Shown: in pieces, positions 51,842-60,110 of the stretch
Layout of the letters: every line of letters starts with the position of its first letter
Position numbering within the stretch: the stretch's first letter is position 1
Assembly: GCF_018687755.1 (NCBI RefSeq)
Contig: NZ_CP061305.1
Span: forward strand, 619,099-683,098
Length of the DNA stretch: 64,000 bases
Direction of reading: 5' to 3'
Source: Polynucleobacter sp. JS-Mosq-20-D10
GTDB lineage: Bacteria > Pseudomonadota > Gammaproteobacteria > Burkholderiales > Burkholderiaceae
The notes under the pieces: model-generated
Seen by the model: only the letters and a program-made list of their open reading frames with translations
The model's database searches: none
Told to the model about the DNA's origin: nothing
Position numbers and translations under genes: made by a program

Positions 51842-52735
51842 ATGAAAGTCAATTCTGAAGGAGTCTCCTCTTCTAGGGTGTATTTACCTGCTGGGCAGAG
51901 TTATGTTTCTTTGCTGGATTTTTTCACAAGCAATTTCCCGCATATCGATAGAGCTGAATGGGAATCTCGTTTTATAGGGGGTCTAATCATGACTCCGGAG
52001 GGAGGGGCACTTGCAGCTAGTGATGCTTACCTACCTAATACCCATTTACTGTATTTCAGGCGCTTAGTGCGTGAACCAGAAATTCCTTTCGAAGAAGCCA
52101 TCCTCTTTCAGGATGAGCATATTTTGGTTGCCGATAAACCCCATTTTTTACCAGTGACTCCAAGCGGTCTTTATCTTCATCAAACCCTATTGAATCGCCT
52201 AAAGAAAAAAACAGGCATTCAAGACTTAAGTCCTATTCATCGTATTGATCGCGATACTGCAGGACTAGTCATTTTTTCAGTCAAACCTCAAGAGCGGGCT
52301 CAATATCAAAATCTGTTTAGAGACCGAGAAGTCAAGAAAGTATACGAAGCCATAGCGCCGTATTCAGAAGAGTTGATCAAAAAACTGCCAATGACTTATG
52401 AAAGCAATATAAGGGAGTCTGAACATTTCTTGCAAATGGAAGAAGTGGATGGCACTGTAAATACAGATACCTACATTGAACTGATTGAAGTAAATAAGCC
52501 TTGGGCTAAATATCGCTTAACTCCGGGTAGTGGCAAGAAGCATCAATTACGCTGCCACCTTAATGCCCTCGGGGTTCCAATACGTCATGATCAGATCTAT
52601 CCAATCCTGACCCCTTATCAAGAGTATGATTTGGACTTTTCTAAACCCCTACAGCTCTTAGCAAAAGAGATTCATTTCAAAGACCCGGTAACGGGGCAAG
52701 AACGATTTTTCATGAGTGAAAGAGTATTAGTTTGA
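51842..52735 (+). CDS. RluA family pseudouridine synthase
   Basis: A 297-residue enzyme. The catalytic motif HRIDRDTAGLVIFS carries the active Asp, preceded by ILVADKPHFLPVTPSG. The C-terminal TPGSGKKHQLRCHLNALG is the RNA-binding motif. It makes pseudouridine in rRNA or tRNA; the site cannot be assigned. An in-frame TTG at 51806 lies upstream, but the ATG at 51842 gives a normal N-terminus. It is followed after 7 bases by dusA. Confidence 0.9.
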   Translation: MKVNSEGVSSSRVYLPAGQSYVSLLDFFTSNFPHIDRAEWESRFIGGLIMTPEGGALAASDAYLPNTHLLYFRRLVREPEIPFEEAILFQDEHILVADKPHFLPVTPSGLYLHQTLLNRLKKKTGIQDLSPIHRIDRDTAGLVIFSVKPQERAQYQNLFRDREVKKVYEAIAPYSEELIKKLPMTYESNIRESEHFLQMEEVDGTVNTDTYIELIEVNKPWAKYRLTPGSGKKHQLRCHLNALGVPIRHDQIYPILTPYQEYDLDFSKPLQLLAKEIHFKDPVTGQERFFMSERVLV

Positions 52736-52742
52736 AATCCGT

Positions 52743-53825
52743 ATGACTGTAAAGCCCGCCAAACGATTAGCTGTAGCCCCAATGATGGAATGGACTGACC
52801 GTCATTGCCGCTCTTTTCATCGCTCGCTCACTAAGGATGCTGTTCTCTATACCGAGATGGTGACGACAGGCGCCCTCATTCATGGGGATGTGCCACGCCA
52901 TTTGGATTATTCGCAAGATCAGCATCCAGTCGTATTGCAACTTGGCGGCTCTGAGCCTTCTGATCTAGTAAAAGCTTCAGAATTAGCCCAGCAGTGGGGC
53001 TACGACGAGATTGATCTTAATTGTGGTTGCCCGTCTGAGCGCGTACAACGTGGAGCATTTGGTGCTTGTTTAATGGCTGAGCCACAACTAGTTGCCGATG
53101 GTGTCAAAGCTATGAAAGCCGCTGTTGATATCCCGATCACAGTAAAGCATCGCTTGGGCTTAGACTCGATGGATGCCGCAAGCTCTGAAAAAGATTATCA
53201 ATTTGCTTTGAACTTTATTCTTGCGGTAGCGGATGCGGGTGCTAGCCAAGTTACCATCCATGCGCGCAATGCTGTTCTCAAGGGTTTATCCCCAAAAGAG
53301 AATCGTAGTAAACCACCATTGCGTTATGAAGTCGCCGCAAAACTTCGTCTAGATGCGCAAAAACAATTTCCTAATCTCAAAGTGCTGCTCAATGGTGGCC
53401 TAGAAACTAATGAGCAAATTGCTGGTCATTGGGATGACTTTGATGGTTTTATGGTGGGTAGGGCGGCATATCATTTTCCGGCAATGTTGCTTGGTTGGGA
53501 TGATTTGATTAAGACCAATGGTGAAGCTGCTGGGTATCTATTTAGTGAGACCGAGTGGCATCGCATACAGATTGCATTAGTGAGGCAGGTGCAGGCATGG
53601 TTTGACGAGTGCCAATCTAAAGGCAAACCGTTTTATATCGGCGCATTTACAAGACATATCCTTGGCCTAGCCCATGGTAGAGCGGGATCGCGTTATTGGC
53701 GCCAGCGCCTTTCTGATCACCATGCCTTGGCTAAAGTACAGAGTAAGGTAGCTATTTTGGACTTCTTTATCGATGCTAGCCTCACCTTGGGGGATTGGGC
53801 TGCCTTTGAGTTTGATGAGGCTTAA
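52743..53825 (+). CDS. dusA: tRNA-dihydrouridine(20/20a) synthase DusA
   Basis: A 360-residue FMN enzyme that reduces uridine to dihydrouridine in the tRNA D-loop. The N-terminal VAPMMEWTDRHCR and the DLNCGCPSERVQRGAFGACLM segment with catalytic Cys109 match DusA. HRLGLD, LNGGLETNEQ and MVGRAAYHFP follow. The C-terminal helical domain has the DusA-specific HILGLAHGRAGSRYWRQ. It probably shares a message with the upstream pseudouridine synthase. Confidence 0.95.
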   Translation: MTVKPAKRLAVAPMMEWTDRHCRSFHRSLTKDAVLYTEMVTTGALIHGDVPRHLDYSQDQHPVVLQLGGSEPSDLVKASELAQQWGYDEIDLNCGCPSERVQRGAFGACLMAEPQLVADGVKAMKAAVDIPITVKHRLGLDSMDAASSEKDYQFALNFILAVADAGASQVTIHARNAVLKGLSPKENRSKPPLRYEVAAKLRLDAQKQFPNLKVLLNGGLETNEQIAGHWDDFDGFMVGRAAYHFPAMLLGWDDLIKTNGEAAGYLFSETEWHRIQIALVRQVQAWFDECQSKGKPFYIGAFTRHILGLAHGRAGSRYWRQRLSDHHALAKVQSKVAILDFFIDASLTLGDWAAFEFDEA

Positions 53826-53845
53826 ATCACCTATCTAAGCCATTT

Positions 53846-53875
53846 TTGACAGGGTTTTGTCTCAAAAGCTATAAT
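53846..53875 (+). promoter_or_regulatory. Consensus promoter of tRNA-His
   Basis: TTGACA (53846-53851) and TATAAT (53870-53875), both perfect, are separated by 18 bases. The -10 ends 13 bases before the tRNA. Confidence 0.88.
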
Positions 53876-53888
53876 CTATGTCTTCAGT

Positions 53889-53965
53889 GGCGGACGTAGC
53901 TCAGTTGGTAGAGTCCCAGATTGTGATTCTGGTTGTCGCGGGTTCGAGCCCCGTCGTTCGCCCCA
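53889..53965 (+). tRNA. tRNA-His (anticodon GTG)
   Basis: A full cloverleaf. The acceptor stem GCGGACG/CGTTCGC (one G-U) has the extra G-1 at 53889 facing discriminator C at 53962, the hallmark of tRNA-His. The anticodon stem CCAGA/TCTGG holds GTG at 53923-53925, and the T-arm has TTCGAGC. The CCA end is encoded (53963-53965). A weak CCTAAA/TTTAGG hairpin downstream may help termination. Confidence 0.97.
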
Positions 53966-54076
53966 CTTAGCCCAAGATCCTAAATCTTTAGGTTCTTATA
54001 AGCCTCTCGCAAATTAATCTTTCGGATTTTCTCTGAATAAGCGCAGATTAAAAAGGGCGGGCAATGTTTCACATAT

Positions 54077-54427
54077 TTACAGTAACTCAATCCCAAACCC
54101 CTTCATTGCCAAAGCAAATAAGCCAAAGCAGATAACAGTTGTCACCACGCAAGCTCCCATAGTTATCCAGAACCCTAGCTTGGGAAGTAGGTATGGAAAC
54201 AATAGAAACATAGGCAATGTTGGCATCACATACCAGAAGGTGTAATAGGCGTGATTGGCAATCTTTTCTTCTGGCTGGTTTTCTACATACAGCCATACAA
54301 GTGTTAAAAGAGTCATCAAGGGCAATGCTGCAATAAAGCCACCTAACCTATCACTGCGTTTAGCTACCTCAGAGATGAACACAACCATTCCTGCTGTTAG
54401 GAGATACCTAGTAATAATCCAAGCCAT
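54077..54427 (-). CDS. DUF3147 family membrane protein
   Basis: A 116-residue protein with four hydrophobic segments. Recognisable DUF3147 features are VFISEVAKRSDRLGGFIAALPLMTLLTL and the YYTFWYVMPTLPMFLLFP segment. Function is unknown. Longer in-frame starts at 54457 or 54559 exist, but the latter would run into the divergent MFS gene. The ATG at 54427 has an AAAGG ribosome site and begins at the first membrane helix. Confidence 0.83.
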   Translation of the reverse strand: MAWIITRYLLTAGMVVFISEVAKRSDRLGGFIAALPLMTLLTLVWLYVENQPEEKIANHAYYTFWYVMPTLPMFLLFPYLLPKLGFWITMGACVVTTVICFGLFALAMKGFGIELL

Positions 54428-54467
54428 AGAAGCCTTTATTGTGTATGCCCACCCCATTATAGGAATA

Positions 54468-54480
54468 TCGTTTAAAACGA
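54468..54480. promoter_or_regulatory. 13-base palindrome in a divergent gap
   Basis: TCGTTT-A-AAACGA is a perfect palindrome halfway between the divergent DUF3147 and MFS genes (79-base gap). It could be an operator for either. There is no regulator gene beside it to support this. Confidence 0.3.
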
Positions 54481-54506
54481 CAAAACAAGAGTAAATTGAG
54501 CTTGTA

Positions 54507-55694
54507 ATGTTTAAAACAATTCTCGCTCTTCCTCGTACTGTTTGGCTTATTGGTTTCATCAGCCTGGTAAATGATTCGGCCAGTGAGATGCTCTACCCTT
54601 TGATGCCTTTGTACCTAGCATCAGTCTTAATGGCTGGGCCAAAGGCATTGGGAATCATTGAAGGCATTGCTGAGGCCACTTCTAGTATCTTTAAATTAGT
54701 TTCAGGCGTGATTGTTGATCGTACAAAAAAAGCCAAGCCTTGGATTGTTTTGGGCTACACGCTGGCTGGTATTGGTAGACCCCTGATTGTGATTGCGAAT
54801 TCATGGCTATGGGTTTTAGCAATTCGCTTTACTGATCGAATGGGTAAGGGTCTTCGAAGTTCCCCCCGTGATGCCCTCTTAGCTGAGAGTGTGAATGAAA
54901 ATCAGCGAGGTATTACCTATGGCTTGCATCGCTCAATGGATAACGCAGGTGCAGTCATCGGACCACTATTAGCGGCGATGTTTTTATCTATGGGGGTAGC
55001 GCTCAAAGATATCTTTCTATGGGCCATTGTTCCGGCTGTAATTACCATTACTCTTGCTTTGTGCATTAAAGAACCAAAGCGAGAGGCTGTTCCACAAGCA
55101 AGTAAATTTAGCTGGTCGCTTGAGGGGATGCCAAATCAATTCAAAAGATATCTAGTTGTGGCAGGTATTTTTGCTTTGGCGAATTCATCTGACATGTTCT
55201 TGTTGCTAAGAGCAAGAGAGGCGGGGGTTCCACAAGAGCAAATCCCTCTCTTATGGGCGGCAATCTCTTTAATTACAACATTGTTTGGTACCCCCTTATC
55301 CGCACTATCAGATACTTTTGGCCGTAAGCGATTTATTTTGATTGCTTGGATTGCTTTTGCATTTTTTTACATTTGTATGGGCTTACCAGGACTTTCCACT
55401 TATCAAATATTTGCGCTCTTTGGGGTTTACGGATTATTTAAAGCAGCAACAGAGGGGGTTGAAAAAGCCTTAGTCGCAGACTTTGCGCCAAAAGGTCTGG
55501 CTGGTACCGCCTTTGGCTGGTTCAATTTAATAACAGGGTTAATGCTCTTTCCAGCCTCATTTATCTTTGGCTGGATATACGAATCCATTGCGCCACTGTA
55601 TGCATTCTTATTTTCAGGCGGATGCGCATTGGTGGCATTTGTGTTGATGGCTTTTTGGGTCGACAGGCCCAATCAAGCTAAGCTAGAGACGTAG
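54507..55694 (+). CDS. MFS transporter
   Basis: A 395-residue major facilitator with about 12 hydrophobic segments. The loop 2-3 motif is ...FKLVSGVIVDRTKKAKP, and the motif RFTDRMGKGLRSSPRDALLAES is typical of a subgroup of uncharacterised bacterial MFS proteins. The second-half loop is ALSDTFGRKRF. The substrate is unknown. A scrap of a universal stress gene on the opposite strand lies directly after its stop. Confidence 0.9.
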   Translation: MFKTILALPRTVWLIGFISLVNDSASEMLYPLMPLYLASVLMAGPKALGIIEGIAEATSSIFKLVSGVIVDRTKKAKPWIVLGYTLAGIGRPLIVIANSWLWVLAIRFTDRMGKGLRSSPRDALLAESVNENQRGITYGLHRSMDNAGAVIGPLLAAMFLSMGVALKDIFLWAIVPAVITITLALCIKEPKREAVPQASKFSWSLEGMPNQFKRYLVVAGIFALANSSDMFLLLRAREAGVPQEQIPLLWAAISLITTLFGTPLSALSDTFGRKRFILIAWIAFAFFYICMGLPGLSTYQIFALFGVYGLFKAATEGVEKALVADFAPKGLAGTAFGWFNLITGLMLFPASFIFGWIYESIAPLYAFLFSGGCALVAFVLMAFWVDRPNQAKLET

Positions 55695-55700
55695 ATCAAA

Positions 55701-55766
55701 TTATTTCACGAGTAATACTGGTTGTTTTGCTGTGCTACTAATGCGCTGTGCTACTGAGCCCACCAA
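55701..55766 (-). pseudogene. 3' remnant of a universal stress protein gene
   Basis: The minus strand encodes GSVAQRISSTAKQ then VLLVK and a TAA. This matches 16 of the last 20 residues of the intact universal stress protein at 50401-50826, with the same stop position. Homology ends abruptly upstream of the LVGS codons, next to the terminator of the MFS gene. The rest of the gene is missing. Confidence 0.82.
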
Positions 55767-55774
55767 GAAATACC

Positions 55775-55797
55775 AAAACTTCCTTCGGTGGTTTTTT
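55775..55797 (+). terminator. Probable terminator after the MFS gene
   Basis: Arms AAAACTTCC and GGTGGTTTT (one mismatch, one G-U) close a TTC loop and run into TTTTTT. It lies 80 bases past the MFS stop, before the DUF1003 gene. Confidence 0.65.
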
Positions 55798-55839
55798 ATT
55801 TAAAAGGGCGTAGAGTGGAAGTTCAATAGGAGAGTCCCC

Positions 55840-56355
55840 ATGATAATTCACGTACCTACCAATCAAGAGCTACAAACTTTGGAGGCCCTGCGTATTCATA
55901 GGCGAGCACACAGAGCGAGCATTCCAGCCCAGATTTCAGGCCATGTTGAGCAAGCTAAGGGCGGGCTAACTACAGGCCAGAAAATATCAGACACGGTAGC
56001 GAAGACAGTGGGGTCCTGGAAATTCATCATCATCCAGAGTATTTGTATTTTGGGTTGGATTACTTATAACTCGCTAAATAATGCCAATGTTTGGGATCCA
56101 TATCCTTATATCTTGCTCAATCTAATGTTGTCATTTCAGGCAGCTTACACCGCGCCGGCAATTATGATGAGTCAAAATCGACTTTCAGAAATCGACAGGC
56201 AGCAGGCTAATAATGATTTTGAGGTGAACGTAAAAGCAGAGTTAGAAATCGAATTACTTCATCAAAAAATAGACATGATGAAAGAAAAAGAACTTTTTGC
56301 TCTGACTAAAGCAGTTGAGGCTTTGAGTCAGAAATTGGATGTTTATCGTAAATAA
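55840..56355 (+). CDS. DUF1003 family membrane protein
   Basis: A 171-residue protein. The DUF1003 core has two hydrophobic segments (SWKFIIIQSICILGWITYN and YPYILLNLMLSFQAAYTAP) followed by the conserved MMSQNRLSEIDRQQA. The last 50 residues form a charged coiled-coil helix. Function is unknown. A good AGGAGAG ribosome site precedes the ATG. It is convergent with the RNB gene. Confidence 0.88.
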   Translation: MIIHVPTNQELQTLEALRIHRRAHRASIPAQISGHVEQAKGGLTTGQKISDTVAKTVGSWKFIIIQSICILGWITYNSLNNANVWDPYPYILLNLMLSFQAAYTAPAIMMSQNRLSEIDRQQANNDFEVNVKAELEIELLHQKIDMMKEKELFALTKAVEALSQKLDVYRK

Positions 56356-56392
56356 TTCAACCATTTCGACCCACGAATTGAGCAATATAGTT

Positions 56393-57868
56393 TTAGAAGG
56401 CAACCTGCATGAAATTGATGTGACCCATCTCAACATTAGTAGATGTTAGTTTTACCCGTACCTTATTTCCGATGGATACATCTTTAGGAAGCTTCAGAAG
56501 CATTCCCTCGGCAGGGGGATTGAAAATCCTGACCCACCCATAATTTGGCGTAATGCCGGTAATCACGCCATTAAAGTCTTTGCCAATATAGGGCTCTAAA
56601 AATAGCGCAGCTTCAGATTTGCGCATTCTGCGCTCCACCTTACGAATGGCATCCTCCTGTGTGGTGCAGTGGAGGGCGAATGCATAAAGTTCCTGGGTTT
56701 CATATGCATTAGACTCATTATTAATAGCTTTTTTGAGCATGCGTAAGGTAATTAAATCGGGATAGCGTCGATTTGGCGCTGTTGAATGCATGTAATCTTG
56801 AACGGCCAAACCAAAGTGGCCGATCGGAGTAGCCCCTGGCTGCTCTAAAACATACTCTCCTGGACCCATTAGTTTAATAACGACCAGAGATAGGTCGGGA
56901 AAGCGCAGGGGGTCCGCTTCGTGCCGTTTGGCTAAAAATTCCGATAGAGCTTTAGAGTTGGCTTCATTAGGTAATACTTCCCCATACTGCTTGGCAAGTT
57001 CAACAATGCGTAACCATCGGTCTGGACTACGAACCACTCTTCGTAGAGAAGGGATACCTTTTTTGAGTAGGAAACGCGCAGTCGAGCCATTAGTTGCAAT
57101 CATGAACTCTTCTATTAGCTGCCTACCACGGTTATGAACCTGTTCGGCAATCCCAATAATATGTTCACCTTCAAAAACAGCTTTTGGCTGGAAAATCTCT
57201 AGCTGCAGTGATCCAGCCCGTTGCCGCTTCAAACGTAATCGCTGCGCAATTTCATCTTGGACCCTGATCTGTAGATCCATGCCAGGAACAGCAGCCATTG
57301 CGGCTGGCATTTCTCCTTTGCCCTCGATCCAAGTTGATACGGCGTCATAAGCTAACTTTGCTTTATTGTGTACCTTCGCTCTATAAATTGTCGAGCCTAA
57401 GATCTCTCCTTTGCTGCCAACAACAATTTCAGTAACTAAAGCCAGCCTGATTTGATCAAAATTGAGGGAAGTGAGGTTGGTAGATAGTTTTTCTGGCAGC
57501 ATCGGAAAAATTCGTGCAGAGGTATAGATCGATGCGGTGTTATGTTTAGCATGCTCATCAATAGGAGTATCTTTTTTAATGAGGGCGTCGACATCCGCTA
57601 TGGCAATATAGATTTTATGATTTCCATTGCCAGCATCACTGCATACTGTTAATTGATCTAAATCTTTTGAATCATCATTATCTAGAGAGCACCATAGGAG
57701 ATTGGTGAGGTCCTTAACAAGAGGATCGTTATCTTCTGCTGGCAGATTAATGGCGTCTAGTTGTTCGTGGACTTCTTTGGAAAAATTAGGCTCAAGCCCT
57801 CTTTCCTCCGTTACGGTTGCAGCGATCCTAGCTAAGTCAGATTTATCATATTGCTGGTGTTTTGACAT
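56393..57868 (-). CDS. RNB-domain exoribonuclease (RNase II/R family)
   Basis: A 491-residue 3'-5' exoribonuclease-like protein. It lacks the N-terminal cold-shock domains of RNase II. The RNB domain starts with the acidic metal cluster CSLDNDDSKDLDQL: three of the four usual aspartates align (D63, D69, D71), and the fourth position is Gln72, which may be normal for this subgroup. YMHSTAPNRRYPDL follows, and an S1-like domain closes the C-terminus. An in-frame TTG at 57886 exists, but the ATG at 57868 is preferred. Confidence 0.87.
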   Translation of the reverse strand: MSKHQQYDKSDLARIAATVTEERGLEPNFSKEVHEQLDAINLPAEDNDPLVKDLTNLLWCSLDNDDSKDLDQLTVCSDAGNGNHKIYIAIADVDALIKKDTPIDEHAKHNTASIYTSARIFPMLPEKLSTNLTSLNFDQIRLALVTEIVVGSKGEILGSTIYRAKVHNKAKLAYDAVSTWIEGKGEMPAAMAAVPGMDLQIRVQDEIAQRLRLKRQRAGSLQLEIFQPKAVFEGEHIIGIAEQVHNRGRQLIEEFMIATNGSTARFLLKKGIPSLRRVVRSPDRWLRIVELAKQYGEVLPNEANSKALSEFLAKRHEADPLRFPDLSLVVIKLMGPGEYVLEQPGATPIGHFGLAVQDYMHSTAPNRRYPDLITLRMLKKAINNESNAYETQELYAFALHCTTQEDAIRKVERRMRKSEAALFLEPYIGKDFNGVITGITPNYGWVRIFNPPAEGMLLKLPKDVSIGNKVRVKLTSTNVEMGHINFMQVAF

Positions 57869-57965
57869 ATATTGGGTGTTGACCAAGGTAGTTGAAGTGT
57901 TGGGCTATTCTCAATCATATCGGAGGTAGTCTGCGAATCTTCTCAAAAGCAATTAATTACATAGG

Positions 57966-58035
57966 GTATGCACTAAGAATATAAGATTTCGTTTGAATCT
58001 TTTTTAAGAGAGCATACTTAGAATCTAATTATAAT
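57966..58035 (+). promoter_or_regulatory. Structured region and -10 box before the uspA-like gene
   Basis: GTATGC (57966-57971) pairs with GCATAC (58012-58017), enclosing an AAGATT/AATCTT stem (57983-58001) that runs into TTTTTT. A TATAAT at 58030-58035 follows, 29 bases before the gene. The hairpin may be a regulatory or terminator structure. No clear -35 is seen. Confidence 0.4.
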
Positions 58036-58064
58036 TTTTATGCAATGAATATAAGGGGTAAATT

Positions 58065-58505
58065 ATGTTTAAAAAAATAGTAGTTCCCATTAGTGGTGAT
58101 GCAATCACTAAAAAAGAACTTAATAAAATTACCAAGCTAGCTAAGATAGATGATGCCGATATTGTCTTGGTTTATGTATCCGACCCATTGGCACCTTACG
58201 TATATACAGAAAGTGTCAATAATTTATTGATCTCGGAGGCAGCCCATAAAAAAGCATGCGCAGAGTTTGCTAAAAAATTATTTACAAATGCTCAGTCTCA
58301 ATTAGGATCTAGCCTTAATGTTAAGTTTATGCATATCATCCATCCCAATATTGCCGATGGTATTTTAGAGGCAGCCAAAAAATCTAAGGCAGATGCGATT
58401 GCGATGTCTTCTCATAAGCGCACTGGTCTATCTGGATTGATTTTACGTAGTGAGGCCTGTGAAGTTGTTCTTCATAGCCCTATTCCCGTCATTGTGCTTA
58501 ATTGA
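58065..58505 (+). CDS. Universal stress protein UspA family
   Basis: A 146-residue UspA-fold protein (FKKIVVPISGDAITKKELNK at the N-terminus). The C-terminal nucleotide motif is present as MSSHKRTGLSGLILRSEACEVV, where the usual G-2x-G is S-SHKRTG, so ATP binding may be altered. An AAGGGG ribosome site precedes the ATG. It is only distantly like the usp at 50401. A DUF1488-like gene follows after one base beyond the stop. Confidence 0.88.
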   Translation: MFKKIVVPISGDAITKKELNKITKLAKIDDADIVLVYVSDPLAPYVYTESVNNLLISEAAHKKACAEFAKKLFTNAQSQLGSSLNVKFMHIIHPNIADGILEAAKKSKADAIAMSSHKRTGLSGLILRSEACEVVLHSPIPVIVLN

Positions 58506-58506
58506 T

Positions 58507-58770
58507 ATGAAAATCGAATTCATAGGACCGCCTGTACTTGCCGAGGATGGTGGCGTTTTTTATGCGGCTAAGTTAGACGGTGAGACTCTCTTATGTCACT
58601 TTAGTTACGAAGCTCTGGAGGATGTTGATCCTGATACAGTTCAAGGTGATGCTGCAACCCTTTTTCAAAAGCATCAACTAAAGCTTCTTTCAATTGCGGA
58701 GAAAAAAATTCGAGATGGTCATGCACACGATGGTCAAATTCAAATTTTTAGCAATGACTTGCTTTTATAA
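58507..58770 (+). CDS. DUF1488-like small protein
   Basis: An 87-residue soluble protein. The pattern of GGVFYAAKLDGETLLCHFSYEAL, then a helix LKLLSIAEKKI, and DGQIQIFSNDL at the end resembles the DUF1488 family of unknown function. The ATG at 58507 lies directly after the usp stop. A longer in-frame start inside usp is unlikely. It may be co-transcribed with usp. Confidence 0.7.
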   Translation: MKIEFIGPPVLAEDGGVFYAAKLDGETLLCHFSYEALEDVDPDTVQGDAATLFQKHQLKLLSIAEKKIRDGHAHDGQIQIFSNDLLL

Positions 58771-58808
58771 AATCCACTAATTTCTTTAATTTTTTCGACT
58801 AATATAAT

Positions 58809-60110
58809 TTGTACTTCTCAGTAAAAGCAAAATTTATTATTTCCCTGCTATTTTCCTTAGGTTGGATGGGATTTTCTTTTTGGTATTCCCAGCCTTGGTT
58901 CTCAGATCTCAGCAATGAAATAGGAACATTTCCCGCTTACTTCACAATTACATTTATAGCAATCATCCCAGGCTTCATGAATGCCTTTGTGGCGATGGCG
59001 CTACTACTGGATCGTCGTCCTAAAGTCATTGTTGATCAGCACTACCCACCAGTCACGATATTAATCGCTGCCTATAACGAAGAAAATTCAATATCCTCAA
59101 CCTTGTCAGGAATTTTTCTACAGGACTACCCAGCAGATATTCGTATCATTGTGATTAATGATGGCTCAAGTGATAAGACTGTTGATTCTGTTAAAGCATT
59201 ACAGTCGGCCCATCCCAATTTAGAGCTCATTGATTTGGGACATAACGGCGGCAAGGCATCTGCTCTAAATCATGGCTTGGTAAAATGCACAACGGACATC
59301 ATTATTTCAATCGATGCGGATAGCTATATATTGAAAGATGGGGTTCGTCATTTGGTTGGCCGATATCTTTCAGATCCAATAAACACCAAGGCAGTGGCTG
59401 GTGAAATTCTCATTCGCAATTCACGAGAAAACTGGATCACTAAGGCGCAGGAGTGGGATTACTTTTTAGGTATTGCCACCATTAAGCGCATTCAGTCTTT
59501 ATTTCAAGGCACTTTAGTTGCTCAAGGCGCATTCTCTTTATACGATCGAAAAACAGTTTTAGATCTGGGTGGGTGGCCGGAAATGGTCGGTGAAGATATC
59601 GTGCTGACTTGGAGAATTTTGGTGGCAGGTTACAGAGTTGGCCATGCCGAAGATGCCTTGGCATTTACCGACTGCCCTAACACATTAAAAAAATTTGTTA
59701 ACCAAAGAAGACGCTGGTCACGTGGTTTGATTGAGGCTTTTAAAGATAACCCAATGATCCTGTTTAAACCACGGTACTCAACTTTTTATATTTGGTGGAA
59801 TACGATGTTTCCACTGATGGATATTGCTTTTACCTTTGGCTTTATTCCTGGACTAATTCTCGCTTGCTTTGGTATTTTTTGGATAGCAGGCCCCATGACC
59901 CTATCACTATTGCCAATGGCTTTTTTGCTCAATTGGCAAATGTATTTAAAAGGTAAGGCGATGTTCAATGCTGAGCATTTAACAGTTCGGGCAAATATCT
60001 TGGGATTCTTGTCTTATGTATTTGCTTACGGATTTATTCTCCAGCCTGCCTGTGTGTATGGATATTTTTCTGAGCTATTTAATCTTCGCAAATCATGGGG
60101 GACAAAATGA
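58809..60110 (+). CDS. Family 2 glycosyltransferase, poly-GlcNAc synthase-like (PgaC/IcaA type)
   Basis: A 433-residue processive synthase. Two membrane segments (about 8-25 and 43-66) precede the GT2 domain: IAAYNEE (87-93), VINDGSSDKT, DAD at 169-171, QGAFSLY, GED at 261-263 and QRRRW at 299-303. Membrane segments follow to the C-terminus. The layout matches PgaC/IcaA, which make poly-beta-1,6-GlcNAc in response to c-di-GMP; no PgaD partner is seen. The start appears to be a TTG at 58809 with no clear ribosome site. The next ATG would remove the first membrane helix. Confidence 0.85.
   Translation: MYFSVKAKFIISLLFSLGWMGFSFWYSQPWFSDLSNEIGTFPAYFTITFIAIIPGFMNAFVAMALLLDRRPKVIVDQHYPPVTILIAAYNEENSISSTLSGIFLQDYPADIRIIVINDGSSDKTVDSVKALQSAHPNLELIDLGHNGGKASALNHGLVKCTTDIIISIDADSYILKDGVRHLVGRYLSDPINTKAVAGEILIRNSRENWITKAQEWDYFLGIATIKRIQSLFQGTLVAQGAFSLYDRKTVLDLGGWPEMVGEDIVLTWRILVAGYRVGHAEDALAFTDCPNTLKKFVNQRRRWSRGLIEAFKDNPMILFKPRYSTFYIWWNTMFPLMDIAFTFGFIPGLILACFGIFWIAGPMTLSLLPMAFLLNWQMYLKGKAMFNAEHLTVRANILGFLSYVFAYGFILQPACVYGYFSELFNLRKSWGTK

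Noticed and set aside
53966..54076. Second tRNA or small RNA after tRNA-His
   Set aside because: No cloverleaf is found. There is only a short CCTAAA/TTTAGG hairpin.
54428..54559. Longer N-terminus of the DUF3147 protein
   Set aside because: It would overlap the divergent MFS coding start and adds residues without ribosome-site support.
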